Numbered from the stretch's first letter, positions 8,927-17,688 are shown. The stretch is 64,000 nt of DNA from T3Sed10-241 sp036796255 (GCA_036796255.1 DAIRDH010000011.1:1-64000), one strand, 5' to 3'. Notes: generated from the sequence alone by a model not told the origin. Numbers and translations are program-made.

Positions 8927-9597
8927 AGGTCGATGGCCTTGTCGGGATTGGCCTTGATCCAGGCGTCAATGATGGGCTTGCGGCCTATATTTCGCGTTAT
9001 GAAATCTTTACGCAAGTCGAGGCCACGGGCCGGAGAGTACTCGCGGCCGTAAAATATGATTTGCAAATGAAGGCGGTTCCAGAGCTCCTCGGGGAATAAG
9101 CGCTTGGCATCGGCTTCGGTTTTTTCCACATTCTTGCCCGTGCTGAGCGTCCAGCGGTACATGAGGCGGTGTATGTGCGTATCGACCGGGAAGGCGGGCA
9201 CCCCGAAGGCTTGCGACATCACCACCGAAGCTGTTTTGTGGCCCACGCCCGGCAGGGATTCGAGGTACTGCCAGTCGGCGGGTACCACGCCATTGTGGTC
9301 GCGTACCAGCATTTCCGAAAGGGTGTAGATGGCCTTGCTTTTCTGAGGCGAAAGTCCGCAGGGGCGAATGATGGCGCGTATTTCATCGACACTCAGCTCC
9401 AACATGCTATGCGGGTTATTCGCTTTCGCAAAAAGGTGGGGCGTGACAATATTCACGCGGGCATCGGTGCATTGGGCCGATAGTAGCACCGCCACAAGTA
9501 GGGTGTAAGGGTCGGTATGGTCGAGTGGAATCGGAATTTCGGGGTAGAGCGCCTCGAGTTGCTCCATCACATACGCTGACTTTTGCTGCCTCGTCAT
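8923..9597 (-). CDS. nth: Endonuclease III-like DNA glycosylase lacking Fe-S cysteines
   Basis: A 224-residue HhH-GPD protein for base excision repair of oxidised pyrimidines. The helix-hairpin-helix LPGVGHKTASVV carries the catalytic Lys (K121), and FPVDTHIHR carries the catalytic Asp (D139). The C-terminal region that normally holds the four-cysteine Fe-S loop is present (GREYSPARG, about residues 185-192), but all the cysteines are gone: the expected positions read Ser188, Asp198 and Thr201. The protein's only two cysteines (residues 43 and 80) are elsewhere. It overlaps both neighbours by 4 bp (ATGA), so it is translationally coupled in a DUF6702-nth-POT operon. Probably an active, cluster-free glycosylase/AP lyase. 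Confidence 0.92.
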   Translation of the reverse strand: MTRQQKSAYVMEQLEALYPEIPIPLDHTDPYTLLVAVLLSAQCTDARVNIVTPHLFAKANNPHSMLELSVDEIRAIIRPCGLSPQKSKAIYTLSEMLVRDHNGVVPADWQYLESLPGVGHKTASVVMSQAFGVPAFPVDTHIHRLMYRWTLSTGKNVEKTEADAKRLFPEELWNRLHLQIIFYGREYSPARGLDLRKDFITRNIGRKPIIDAWIKANPDKAIDL

Positions 9598-10166
9598 AAG
9601 TATATCGTGTCTGATTTTCGGCTTTCGTGCAGGAGTGCACTCTCCGTTTTGCCTCCCTGTGTGATGTGGACAATGTGCGTTTGCTTCTCGTAAATTTCCA
9701 TCATCATGGTATTGGAAACAACAGCAGCATTCAAAGGTTGCATCGGCGCCGACTCAAGGTAAATCCAGGTGACATCCTGCTCCGTTTCGCGGCCTATGCG
9801 TTGCAATGTGAGTGCAGTGCCGTTTTTTGCCTTTACGGCAAATTTGCTCTCTACGTACTTGAATACCATGGCGTCAAGCTCCTCAGCTTGCTCTTTCTTA
9901 TCCAGCAATATTTTTTTTCCAGACATTTCCGTCAGCGCCAGCTCGAGGTCGTCCGTGAATACCTTGATGGTGATTTCGTAAGTGCGCGTTTCAGCATTGT
10001 ACACAATGTCGCTTAGCCCTACATAGAATTCATGCGCACCCACCGATGCGCTCTTGTGGGCAACGCACCCGCGGTCTGAATAAAATCCATTTCCCGAAAA
10101 GGGGAGGAGAAGGCAAGCCAAGAGGCCTGCAATCAGCCTGAAAGCATATTTACTTGATTTTTGCAT
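9594..10166 (-). CDS. DUF6702 family exported protein
   Basis: About 190 residues from the ATG at 10166. The N-terminus is hydrophobic (signal peptide or anchor), followed by a beta-rich domain starting HEFYVGLSDIVYN and running through ITIKVFTDDLELAL to a C-terminal TQGGKTESALLH region, the pattern of DUF6702. Function is unknown; in Bacteroidota these genes occur beside M1 metallopeptidase and HupE-like genes, as here. An in-frame upstream start at 10232 is rejected because it precedes the hydrophobic leader with a non-signal stretch and overlaps the divergent gene further. It overlaps nth by 4 bp. Confidence 0.72.
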   Translation of the reverse strand: MQKSSKYAFRLIAGLLACLLLPFSGNGFYSDRGCVAHKSASVGAHEFYVGLSDIVYNAETRTYEITIKVFTDDLELALTEMSGKKILLDKKEQAEELDAMVFKYVESKFAVKAKNGTALTLQRIGRETEQDVTWIYLESAPMQPLNAAVVSNTMMMEIYEKQTHIVHITQGGKTESALLHESRKSDTIYL

Positions 10167-10217
10167 CAGCGCAAAAATGCGGCTTCTGCGGCAATTAACG
10201 CTTATGTCGTGAAAAGT

Positions 10218-10856
10218 ATGCGTGCATTGCAAAGGCGGGAGCCTTTTCTATCCTCACATTTGAAAAAAAATCCATTGAACAATTTCTCCACCTATTTTGA
10301 ACTGGGCTTGCGTCATATCGCCGATTTTGATGCCTACGACCATATGCTCTTTTTGCTTGCCCTCGTTTGTATATATCAGGTGATTGATGCCATTAAGATT
10401 TTGATTCTGGTTACGGCATTTACCCTCGGCCACAGCCTTACCCTATTTCTGGCCACTACTGAAATCATCACGGTCAATGCCGACTGGATAGAGTTTCTCA
10501 TTCCGCTTACCATCCTCATTACGGCCATCAGCAACATCGCACGCGGCAAGAACAGCAGAAACCGCAGCATGCTTTGGCCATATGTGCTTGCGGCATTTTT
10601 TGGACTCATACACGGCATGGGTTTTAGCAATTACCTGCGCATGTTGCTCAGCGACGAGGGCCAGCTTTTTGTGCCCCTGCTCGCTTTCAATATCGGTATT
10701 GAAGTGGGGCAAATCGGCATCGTAATCGCCATTCTCCTCTTTTATGAGCTCGCCCAGCGCGCATTGCGCTTCAAGCACCGCGATTACATTCTCGTAGTGA
10801 GCGGGGCCGCTGCCGGCATCGCGATTATTCTGATGAAAGAGGCTGCTTTTTGGTGA
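10218..10856 (+). CDS. HupE/UreJ-like membrane protein
   Basis: About 213 residues with roughly six membrane helices. Conserved family features are GLRHI--FDAYDHMLFLLAL near the N-terminus, FTLGHSLTLFLA, and FGLIHGMGFSN in the middle; the His/Asp residues are the metal-binding signature of the HupE/UreJ_2 family (nickel/cobalt permease-like). No hydrogenase or urease genes are nearby, so the metal substrate is not indicated. The ATG at 10218 is used here; a TTG at 10260 right before the LKKNPLNNF segment is a possible alternative. It is divergent from DUF6702, with start codons about 50 bp apart. Confidence 0.78.
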   Translation: MRALQRREPFLSSHLKKNPLNNFSTYFELGLRHIADFDAYDHMLFLLALVCIYQVIDAIKILILVTAFTLGHSLTLFLATTEIITVNADWIEFLIPLTILITAISNIARGKNSRNRSMLWPYVLAAFFGLIHGMGFSNYLRMLLSDEGQLFVPLLAFNIGIEVGQIGIVIAILLFYELAQRALRFKHRDYILVVSGAAAGIAIILMKEAAFW

Positions 10857-10901
10857 GCGGGTTTAGGTCATGTTGCCATCAGCTAAGCAGATGGTCTTAC
10901 C

Positions 10902-10952
10902 TGCACATTCGGATGTGCATTTTTCCAAATAAACTGCACATCCCAATGTGCA
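10902..10952. repeat. Two tandem hairpins with identical 7-bp stems
   Basis: TGCACAT-tcgg-ATGTGCA (10902-10919) and TGCACAT-ccca-ATGTGCA (10935-10952): both are perfect 7-bp stems with 4-nt loops of different sequence, 33 bp start to start (about three helical turns). They lie between the HupE-like gene and doxX. The first is followed by TTTTT and could terminate the HupE transcript; the pair could also be a double operator for doxX, 80-130 bp upstream of its ATG. Confidence 0.7.
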
Positions 10953-11031
10953 TTTAGTGAAACTTTGGCCGGCTTCATGTTCGTTTCCTCGAACACCACT
11001 GCTTACTTTTGCCGAAAATAAAATCCTCCCT

Positions 11032-11439
11032 ATGCTACTCCATTCCAAGCCCAACAGCAGCCTGCAGTCCTTTGTCTATCCATTGTTTCGCATCAGCATG
11101 GGCGCTTTTATGCTCACCCACGGCTATCCAAAGCTGATGAAATTGCTCGATGGTGGCAGCATCAGCTTTGCTGATCCTTTCGGTATTGGCGCGGTGCCTT
11201 CTCTGGTTTTGGCTGTTTTTGCGGAAGTGCTATGCGCAGCCTTGCTCACCCTGGGGCTGTTCACAAGGTTGGCGGTGGTTCCCCTTATTGTTACCATGGC
11301 AGTGGCTGCGTTTATCCAGCACGGTGATGACCCTTTCGGCAAAAAGGAGCTCGCCCTTGTGTACCTTGTGGCCTACGCCCTCATCTTCGCCATGGGCAGT
11401 GGAGGCATTTCGGTGGATAGGTTGCGGGGAAAGGGTTGA
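11032..11439 (+). CDS. DoxX family membrane protein
   Basis: A 135-residue protein with four predicted membrane helices. It matches DoxX family features: FRISMGAFMLTHGYPKL in helix 1, a central LGLFTRLAVVPL segment, and a polar FIQHGDDPF loop before helix 4. DoxX proteins are quinone- or redox-related membrane proteins of poorly defined function. The ATG at 11032 removes an unlikely charged extension beginning at 10948. It stands alone, downstream of the twin hairpins. Confidence 0.82.
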   Translation: MLLHSKPNSSLQSFVYPLFRISMGAFMLTHGYPKLMKLLDGGSISFADPFGIGAVPSLVLAVFAEVLCAALLTLGLFTRLAVVPLIVTMAVAAFIQHGDDPFGKKELALVYLVAYALIFAMGSGGISVDRLRGKG

Positions 11440-11512
11440 AAACTATGAGCTGCTTAGGTCGCCTTCAAAATTTATGAGGGCTGAAGCTTTAGCGCACTTC
11501 CAGAATGGTTTA

Positions 11513-11770
11513 CTATGATGCCGCATTGAGTGATTTCGATTGCTTTGCCAGCAATCGCAGCTGGTTGGGGCATAAATCGAAGCCCGACTCCCAGGCTAGC
11601 CCTCCACCTTCCTCTATTCCGACTTTTTTGAATTCCTCGAGGTCTAGCAAGGGTATGGTGATGCCCTTGCATAGAAGTGGCCGCAAGTCCACCGTGCTCT
11701 CAAATCCATCCTCAAAGTTAAGCTGAACTTTGTAGTCATCCAGATATTTCACCGTAGATACTCTGTGCAT
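11513..11770 (-). CDS. DUF2442 domain protein
   Basis: An 85-residue protein, start ATG at 11770 (MHRVSTVKYL). It matches DUF2442: an N-terminal beta-meander YKVQLNFEDGFESTVDLRPLL, then an LLDLEEFKKVGIEEGGGLAWESG segment (the usual F--V--------W-NG-D pattern). DUF2442 proteins are often encoded next to DUF4160 proteins, and the pair is predicted to be toxin-antitoxin-like. Here only a 15-codon relic of the DUF4160 gene remains immediately upstream. Function unproven. Confidence 0.75.
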   Translation of the reverse strand: MHRVSTVKYLDDYKVQLNFEDGFESTVDLRPLLCKGITIPLLDLEEFKKVGIEEGGGLAWESGFDLCPNQLRLLAKQSKSLNAAS

Positions 11771-11777
11771 GTTCGAT

Positions 11778-11825
11778 CTAAAAAGTGCGCATGATAATCC
11801 CATAAAATCTGGATATTTCTAGCAT
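11778..11825 (-). pseudogene. N-terminal relic of a DUF4160 gene
   Basis: The minus strand upstream of the DUF2442 gene encodes a 15-residue peptide, MLEISRFYGIIMRTF, followed by TAG. From memory it closely resembles the conserved N-terminus of DUF4160 proteins (M-x-x-ISRFYGI-I-R-, before the DDHNPPHFH motif). The next bases run straight into the DUF2442 start, so about 70-80 codons appear to have been deleted. This order (DUF4160 then DUF2442) is the normal one. Identification rests on a short match. Confidence 0.5.
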
Positions 11826-12026
11826 AATTCAAAGTTAGCGGATTTCTTTCAATGTGAGAAACAGGCCAGCAATTCCTTGAGACGCTTTATTCCACTGAAC
11901 CTCCATGGCCACAGGTTCATTGCTCAAAGCCTGTCAGAATCTACACCTTGGTTTATATCGTGCCATGCAATCACGTCATCAAAATGAATCCCTTACGTTT
12001 GTTCAATTTTTACCGAACTTTGCCCC

Positions 12027-14330
12027 ATGACGATACGCACATTAACCGCGCTTGCCGGGCTGCTCGCTATAGCCCATTTTGCGGAAGCACAAGAACCCAA
12101 CAAATTCGCTCAACTGGGCACCGAACTGCCCACTCCCAATGTATACCGCACAGCCTCCGGGGCTCCTGGGCCCCAATACTGGCAGCAACGCGCTGATTAC
12201 ACCATCGAAGTGCAGCTCGATGAAGACCTCCACAAGATACACGGTGAGGAAACGGTGACCTACTACAACAATTCGCCCGATGTGCTCAGCTACATTTGGG
12301 TGCAGCTGGATCAAAATATGCGGGCGAAAGACAGCGATACCTACAAGATTCGCCAGAATAGCCTTTCCGACCAAATGAGCACCCGCGAATACCGCAACCT
12401 GACCCCTTGGTTTGACGGCGGCTTCAACCTTGAAGAAGTGACCGACACCCGCGGCAATGCCCTGGCTTATACCATCAACAAAACCATGATGCGCATCGAC
12501 TTGCCGCAGCCGCTTGTGCCCAATAGCGCTGTGAACTTCCGCATCAAGTGGTATTTCAATATCAATGACCGCATGCAGATTGGTGGGCGCTCGGGCTACG
12601 AATTTTTCGAAGAGGAAAACAATGCGCTCTATACCATCGCGCAGTTTTACCCGCGCATGGCTGTGTACAGCGATGACATGGGATGGAACAACAAGCAATT
12701 TCTCGGCTCAGGCGAGTTCTCCCTGCCTTTCGGCAATTATGATGTGAAGATTACCGTACCTGCCGACCACGTGGTGGCAGCCACCGGCGAGCTCCAAAAT
12801 TCCAAATCCATCATGACGGCCACCCAGCTCGCCAGAATGGAGCAGGCAAAGACCTCAAACCGCCCTGTGGAAATCATCACCCAGGCCGAGGCCGAGGAGA
12901 ATGAAAAAGGCCGCCTCACCAGTACGAAAACATGGCATTACAAGGCGGAGAACGTGCGCGATTTCGGTTGGGCAAGTTCCAGGAAGTTCATCTGGGATGC
13001 CCAAGGCGTGGAGTTCGGCAAGCGCACTGTGCTCGCCATGAGCTATTACCCCAAGGAGGGCAATCCGCTCTGGGGCAAATACAGCACCGCCGCGGTGGCG
13101 CACACCCTGCGCACTTACAGCAAATTCACATTTGATTATCCCTATCCGGTGGCCATTTCTGTAAATGCAGCCAGCATCGGGATGGAATACCCCATGATAT
13201 GTTTCAACTACGGCCGCTGCGAGCCCGATGGCACCTATTCAGCGCGCACCAAGTATGGCATGATCGGCGTCATCATTCACGAAGTGGGACACAATTATTT
13301 TCCCATGATCGTAAACTCTGATGAGCGCAACTGGACCTGGATGGACGAAGGGCTTAATACTTTTCTGCAGTACCTCACCGAGCAGGAGTGGGAGCGGGGC
13401 TATCCCAGCCGCCGTGGCGAACCGCGCGACATTGTGGACTATATGAAAGGCGACAAATCGAAAATTTCGCCCATCATGACCCAGAGTGAATCGGTGCACC
13501 AGCTCGGGCCAAATGCTTATGGAAAGCCAGCCACAGCGCTCAACATACTTCGTGAAACGGTGATGGGTCGTGAGCTGTTCGACTTCGCCTTCAAGACCTA
13601 CGCCCAGCGCTGGATGTTCAAGCACCCCACGCCAGCCGACTTTTTTCGCACCATGGAAGATGCGAGCGCTGTGGATCTCGACTGGTTTTGGAGAGGCTGG
13701 TTTTACACCAACGATCACGTAGACCTCTCCATCGATCAGGTGAAGTGGAAACAAGTTGGCGACCTTATCGGCCAGCCCGACCGCAGGCGCCGTGGCGAAG
13801 CTACAACGACCGATGCGCCAAGCATTTCGGCAAAGCGCAATGCCGAGGATATAAAAATCACCGCAGTGGAATCCGACAGCTCCCTTGTCGATTTTTACAA
13901 CCTGGCACGCGCCGAGGCTGAAGCCGCTGAAAAAAATACTATGGATGAACAGCCCTCGACCGACAATCTTGAAGATTGGGAGAAGGAAGCCCTCGAAGAC
14001 ACACGGCACTTCTATGAAGTTCAGTTTTCCAATGTGGGTGGCCTGCCCATGCCCATCATCCTTCAGCTGAATTTTGAAGATGGCACCGATTCACTGGCCT
14101 ACATTCCCGCTGAAATTTGGCGCAAAGGCGACACCACTGTCAGCAAAGTTTTCGTCACTGAAAAGCGCGTAAACAACATGGTGCTCGACCCTTACTTGCA
14201 AACAGCCGACACGGATTTGAGCAACAACTCCTGGCCCGATGCGGGTGCCAAGCCTTCGCGGTTCCAGCTTTACAAGCAGGAGCGCACTACGGCCCCCAAT
14301 GAGATGCAACGCGTAAGGGACAGGCAGTGA
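12027..14330 (+). CDS. Secreted M1 family aminopeptidase
   Basis: A 767-residue protein with a signal peptide ending at AEAQ. It has the M1 gluzincin signature: a GMEYP exopeptidase motif (GAMEN equivalent) before the zinc motif HEVGH at residues 418-422, and the third ligand Glu441 in WMDEGLNTF exactly 18 residues after the second His. M1 enzymes remove N-terminal residues from peptides in the periplasm or outside the cell. The C-terminal third includes a charged linker and a beta-rich part. It is a single plus-strand gene preceded by 220 bp of mostly non-coding sequence; DUF6702 and HupE-like genes, its frequent companions, lie 2 kb upstream. Confidence 0.93.
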   Translation: MTIRTLTALAGLLAIAHFAEAQEPNKFAQLGTELPTPNVYRTASGAPGPQYWQQRADYTIEVQLDEDLHKIHGEETVTYYNNSPDVLSYIWVQLDQNMRAKDSDTYKIRQNSLSDQMSTREYRNLTPWFDGGFNLEEVTDTRGNALAYTINKTMMRIDLPQPLVPNSAVNFRIKWYFNINDRMQIGGRSGYEFFEEENNALYTIAQFYPRMAVYSDDMGWNNKQFLGSGEFSLPFGNYDVKITVPADHVVAATGELQNSKSIMTATQLARMEQAKTSNRPVEIITQAEAEENEKGRLTSTKTWHYKAENVRDFGWASSRKFIWDAQGVEFGKRTVLAMSYYPKEGNPLWGKYSTAAVAHTLRTYSKFTFDYPYPVAISVNAASIGMEYPMICFNYGRCEPDGTYSARTKYGMIGVIIHEVGHNYFPMIVNSDERNWTWMDEGLNTFLQYLTEQEWERGYPSRRGEPRDIVDYMKGDKSKISPIMTQSESVHQLGPNAYGKPATALNILRETVMGRELFDFAFKTYAQRWMFKHPTPADFFRTMEDASAVDLDWFWRGWFYTNDHVDLSIDQVKWKQVGDLIGQPDRRRRGEATTTDAPSISAKRNAEDIKITAVESDSSLVDFYNLARAEAEAAEKNTMDEQPSTDNLEDWEKEALEDTRHFYEVQFSNVGGLPMPIILQLNFEDGTDSLAYIPAEIWRKGDTTVSKVFVTEKRVNNMVLDPYLQTADTDLSNNSWPDAGAKPSRFQLYKQERTTAPNEMQRVRDRQ

Positions 14331-14365
14331 TTTTAATGCTTGCCAGGATGGGATGTTGATAGAGG

Positions 14366-14809
14366 TTAATCCTCCAGAAAGAGTTCGTTTTTTTCAACGG
14401 GATAGGCATTGAAGGTACCGAGGCCTTTACACACGGTGATGCCATTTCGGTTTTCGCAGGTGATGGTGCCTTCACTTGTAATGAGACGATTTCCAGCGAA
14501 AACTACCAAGCCTCGTCCTACCAGCATATCGCCGGGCTTGATGGGCGCGAGAAAGTTCATTTTGAATTCTACTGTGCTTACCAGCTGCATGTTTTCCACT
14601 GCGAGCGATAGCGCCGCCACGCCCAGTACACCATCCATCAACGCAGAAATGGCTCCGCCATGGGCCGCCAGCGGATTGCTCAAGTGTTCGTGCCGCACCC
14701 GCATGCGGTATTCTATTTCGCCCGGCTTGATCACTTCGAAGCGCATGCCCATAAAGTTCCCAAAGGTGTTTACTTCGTTGTATTTTTCCAGGATAGGATT
14801 CAATTTCAT
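14366..14809 (-). CDS. PaaI-type hotdog thioesterase
   Basis: A 147-residue single-hotdog protein. The HEHLSNPLAAHGGAISALMD segment is the central hotdog helix motif of PaaI/YdiI-type acyl-CoA thioesterases (HGG--a-l-D), and EFKMNFLAPIKPGD is the following strand. The acyl substrate cannot be told from sequence. It lies 2 bp downstream of the gamma-glutamyltransferase gene on the same strand, probably the last gene of that operon, and is convergent with the M1 peptidase. Confidence 0.87.
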   Translation of the reverse strand: MKLNPILEKYNEVNTFGNFMGMRFEVIKPGEIEYRMRVRHEHLSNPLAAHGGAISALMDGVLGVAALSLAVENMQLVSTVEFKMNFLAPIKPGDMLVGRGLVVFAGNRLITSEGTITCENRNGITVCKGLGTFNAYPVEKNELFLED

Positions 14810-14811
14810 AT

Positions 14812-16536
14812 CTATTTTTTATAGGCGCCGGCGCTATTGTCGCTGCGGTTGTCGCCGCATGCATTAAGGCTGCCGTTTGGCAAAACGAGTATCGCATCTA
14901 CGCGGCCGAGGGAGCTGCGCGTTGCGATGGAATGGCCCATGCGCTTAAGGCTGTCAACTGTGAGCGAATCGAAACGCCCGGCTTCTATGATAATTTCATC
15001 GGGGAGCCACTGACTGTGAAACTTTCCCGCGGAGGTCACTTTGTCGAGGGGCATTTGGTGGTACACCGCATTGAGCACCGTTTGGAATACCGAAGTGATG
15101 ATGGTAGAGCCACCAGGTGAACCAGCTACAAGGTAAAGTGCTCCATTCACTTCTACAATGGTGGGCGTCATGGAGCTCAGCATGCGCTTGCGGGGCCCCA
15201 CGGCATTGGCTTCACCGCCTATAAGGCCATACATATTTGCTTCGCCCGGCTTGGTGCTGAAATCGTCCATTTCATTGTTGAGCAGAAATCCAGCGCCTGT
15301 CACCACTATTTTACTTCCGTAAATATCGTTGAGCGTGGTGGTTACCGCCACTGCATTGCCATCCTTGTCCACCACTGAAAGGTGGGTTGTTTCCATAGAT
15401 TCGTAGATTGGACTGCCTGCGGCTACCAATGCGCTCGGTGTTGCTTTCAAAGGGTCGAAATCAGCCCAGCGCCGCTTGAGGTATCCGCTCTTGAGCAGCT
15501 CTTCCTGAGGGACGTCGAAGTAGTCGGGATCGCCGAGGTGCTCAGCGCGGTCGGCATATACGCGTCGCTCCATCTCCACAAGGTGGTGGATGTAAGCTAC
15601 ACTGTTGTGCGCGAGGGTATCGGCTTGGGCCAGGTGGAAGAGTTCGATTAATTGGCAAAGCGCTATTCCGCCACTCGAAGGGGGTGGCATGGAGATCACA
15701 TTCACGCTGTCGAAAGTGCATTGCACCGGCTCGCGCCATACGGCTCGGTAGCCACTAAGGTCCTCAGCGCCAAACCATATGCGCTCAGCCGAAACTTCAT
15801 CGAGCATCATTTGGGCGGTTTCGCCCTGGTAGAATTCTGTGAGGCCGTTGTTCCTGATGCGCTCAAGGGTAGATGCCAGTTCCAGCTGGCGCAAGGTGTC
15901 GTCAGCCTTCCAGTCACCGTCATTATTGAGAAATGCCGTCGCGGCTCTATTCCGCTCCGTGAAGCTGGTTTTGTGCCGGTTGAGGTTGTCGGCTTGTATG
16001 GCAGTGAGCGGAAATCCTTTTGCCGCAAGGCGAATCGCAGGGCTAATCAGCGAATCCATCGGCATACTCCCGAAGCGCTCATGCGCCGTATAAAGTCCAT
16101 GCACGGTGCCGGGAATGCCGGCTGCATAATGCGTTGTAGTGCTTTTGCCCTCGACTACGGCGCTATTTTCATCGAGGTAGTAATCGCGGTGGGCCAGGGC
16201 AGGAGCGCTTTCGCGAAAGTCGAGTGTGTAAGCTGAGCCATCGCCCATGCGGGCCACCATGAGGCCGCCACCGCCAATGTTGCCCGCCTCGGGGTAGCAC
16301 ACGGCGAGCGCCCATTGTATGGCAATGGAGGCGTCAATGGCATTGCCTCCTTTCGCCAGTATTTCAGCGCCTATGCGCGCAGCTTCGGGATGTGCACATG
16401 CGACAGCAGCGTCCGCATGGTCAATGCACTTCGCCACCTGTACCTCGTAGGCAAGGGCAGATTGTGACGGTTCATTTTTGCAGGAAACTGCAATAAACCC
16501 GCTTAGCAGAACAAAGATTGCGATACATTTATTCAT
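14812..16536 (-). CDS. ggt: Gamma-glutamyltransferase (lipoprotein)
   Basis: A 574-residue Ntn-hydrolase that cleaves and transfers the gamma-glutamyl group of glutathione and similar peptides. The N-terminus is a lipoprotein signal (Cys at residue 19), so it should be tethered in the periplasm or outer membrane. The small subunit would begin at the catalytic Thr384 in ETTHLSVVD, where autocleavage occurs; NEMDDFS and a Gly-Gly oxyanion pair (AGSPGGST) follow as in the family. Length is typical. The start overlaps the cyclophilin gene's stop by 8 bp, so the two are coupled. Confidence 0.94.
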   Translation of the reverse strand: MNKCIAIFVLLSGFIAVSCKNEPSQSALAYEVQVAKCIDHADAAVACAHPEAARIGAEILAKGGNAIDASIAIQWALAVCYPEAGNIGGGGLMVARMGDGSAYTLDFRESAPALAHRDYYLDENSAVVEGKSTTTHYAAGIPGTVHGLYTAHERFGSMPMDSLISPAIRLAAKGFPLTAIQADNLNRHKTSFTERNRAATAFLNNDGDWKADDTLRQLELASTLERIRNNGLTEFYQGETAQMMLDEVSAERIWFGAEDLSGYRAVWREPVQCTFDSVNVISMPPPSSGGIALCQLIELFHLAQADTLAHNSVAYIHHLVEMERRVYADRAEHLGDPDYFDVPQEELLKSGYLKRRWADFDPLKATPSALVAAGSPIYESMETTHLSVVDKDGNAVAVTTTLNDIYGSKIVVTGAGFLLNNEMDDFSTKPGEANMYGLIGGEANAVGPRKRMLSSMTPTIVEVNGALYLVAGSPGGSTIITSVFQTVLNAVYHQMPLDKVTSAGKFHSQWLPDEIIIEAGRFDSLTVDSLKRMGHSIATRSSLGRVDAILVLPNGSLNACGDNRSDNSAGAYKK

Positions 16537-17344
16537 AAACAGCTTCCATTTTCATGACCAAACTTTCAAGCGGCCAGTTGCGCTCATCGGTGGGTGTCTT
16601 GCCCATTTTTTCGAGCACATCCATGCCTTCAATTACTTGGCCTAACACGGTGTGTTGCCCATCGAGGTGAGGTGCGCCTCCTACTTCGCGGTATATTTTG
16701 CGCTTCCATTCGGGAATTTCCATCTCGTGCTCGCGGGCCATGGCCATGATTTGAGGATCGTTGAAAGTGCGGCCCACCACAATATAAAAATCGTAAGCCG
16801 AGGAGCGCTTTGCGGGATTGTCATCGTAGCTGCGCGCCATGGCGAGAGCGCCTTTGCGGTGCAGGTATTTGTCGTGAATCTCTGGATTGATAAGGTAATT
16901 GCCAATAAGCAGGCGCTTGATTTCATCGGTTTCCCGCTCGCTGTTGCCACCTTGCACAATGAAATCCTTGACGATTCGGGTGAACTCGGTGCCAGAGAAA
17001 TACTCGCGCTGCACCATCATCATAAAGTTGGCGGTGTGGAGTGGAGTGTCTTCAAAAAGCTCCATCACCAGCCTGCCATGACGCGTGCTAAGCGCCACTT
17101 TTCGCGTGCTGAGGGTGTCAAAATAGTTTCGTAGAAATGCCTCTGAATTTTCATTTCCCAAAATGGGAATCTGCCTCACAAATGCTTTAGTTGTTTCAAC
17201 TGCTGTGGTATTACCCGTCGATGAAGCGGTGTCGGACCCTTGCTTAGAATCAGCTGTTTCAGTTGAAGATGGATCACTACAAGCCTGCAAAGCTCCAAAA
17301 GCAGTGAGTATTGTAACTGCAAAAATTAATTTACACGCATTCAT
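16529..17344 (-). CDS. Cyclophilin-type peptidyl-prolyl isomerase lipoprotein
   Basis: A 271-residue protein with a lipobox (LQAC, Cys22), a Ser/Thr-rich linker, then a cyclophilin domain from about residue 75: TRHGRLVMELFEDTPLHTANF, then FTRIVKDFIVQGG (the FHR--p-F-iQGGD active-site region) and HTVLGQVIEGMDVLEKM. An insert of about 50 residues rich in charged residues interrupts the usual core after QGG. Role: envelope protein folding. It overlaps the upstream DUF1883 gene by 4 bp and ggt by 8 bp. Confidence 0.9.
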   Translation of the reverse strand: MNACKLIFAVTILTAFGALQACSDPSSTETADSKQGSDTASSTGNTTAVETTKAFVRQIPILGNENSEAFLRNYFDTLSTRKVALSTRHGRLVMELFEDTPLHTANFMMMVQREYFSGTEFTRIVKDFIVQGGNSERETDEIKRLLIGNYLINPEIHDKYLHRKGALAMARSYDDNPAKRSSAYDFYIVVGRTFNDPQIMAMAREHEMEIPEWKRKIYREVGGAPHLDGQHTVLGQVIEGMDVLEKMGKTPTDERNWPLESLVMKMEAVYE

Positions 17345-17688
17345 TCAAGCGTATCGTCGTAATCACCACTTACGCGTTCGTGGGTTTCCATTTGCTCGAT
17401 TCCGTTCAGCGTGCTCGGTTTAGGCCTGTGGAGCTCAGCATTTCCAGTTACCTGCAAAGGTTGTTGATAGGTTCCTTTTTCAATAATTGCATGCCATACA
17501 CCGTCGGAAGGTACCACGAACTCAACGGGAGATTTTTTGCTAAAACCTCCGCCGTACTGATAGGTCAGACCTTTTTTGTAACGCTCAAAGTGGCTGGCAT
17601 GAATAAGCAAGACTTTTGTGGGCTGGGTAAAAGTCACTGTGATAATGTCTTTGGCTTTAGCGCTGAATGGTTTGTGAAGAAATTTCAT
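17341..17688 (-). CDS. DUF1883 domain protein
   Basis: A 115-residue protein. The KDIITVTFTQPTKVLLIHAS, FERYKKGLTYQYGGG and SPVEFVVPSDGVWHAII segments follow the DUF1883 pattern (a small beta-sandwich with conserved W-v-v at the end). No function is established. The C-terminal 30 residues look like a disordered tail. The gene's stop overlaps the cyclophilin start by 4 bp. It lies 62 bp downstream of the HEPN-like gene; DUF1883 domains also occur in proteins with TIR-like partners, but no such domain is seen here. Confidence 0.7.
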   Translation of the reverse strand: MKFLHKPFSAKAKDIITVTFTQPTKVLLIHASHFERYKKGLTYQYGGGFSKKSPVEFVVPSDGVWHAIIEKGTYQQPLQVTGNAELHRPKPSTLNGIEQMETHERVSGDYDDTLE

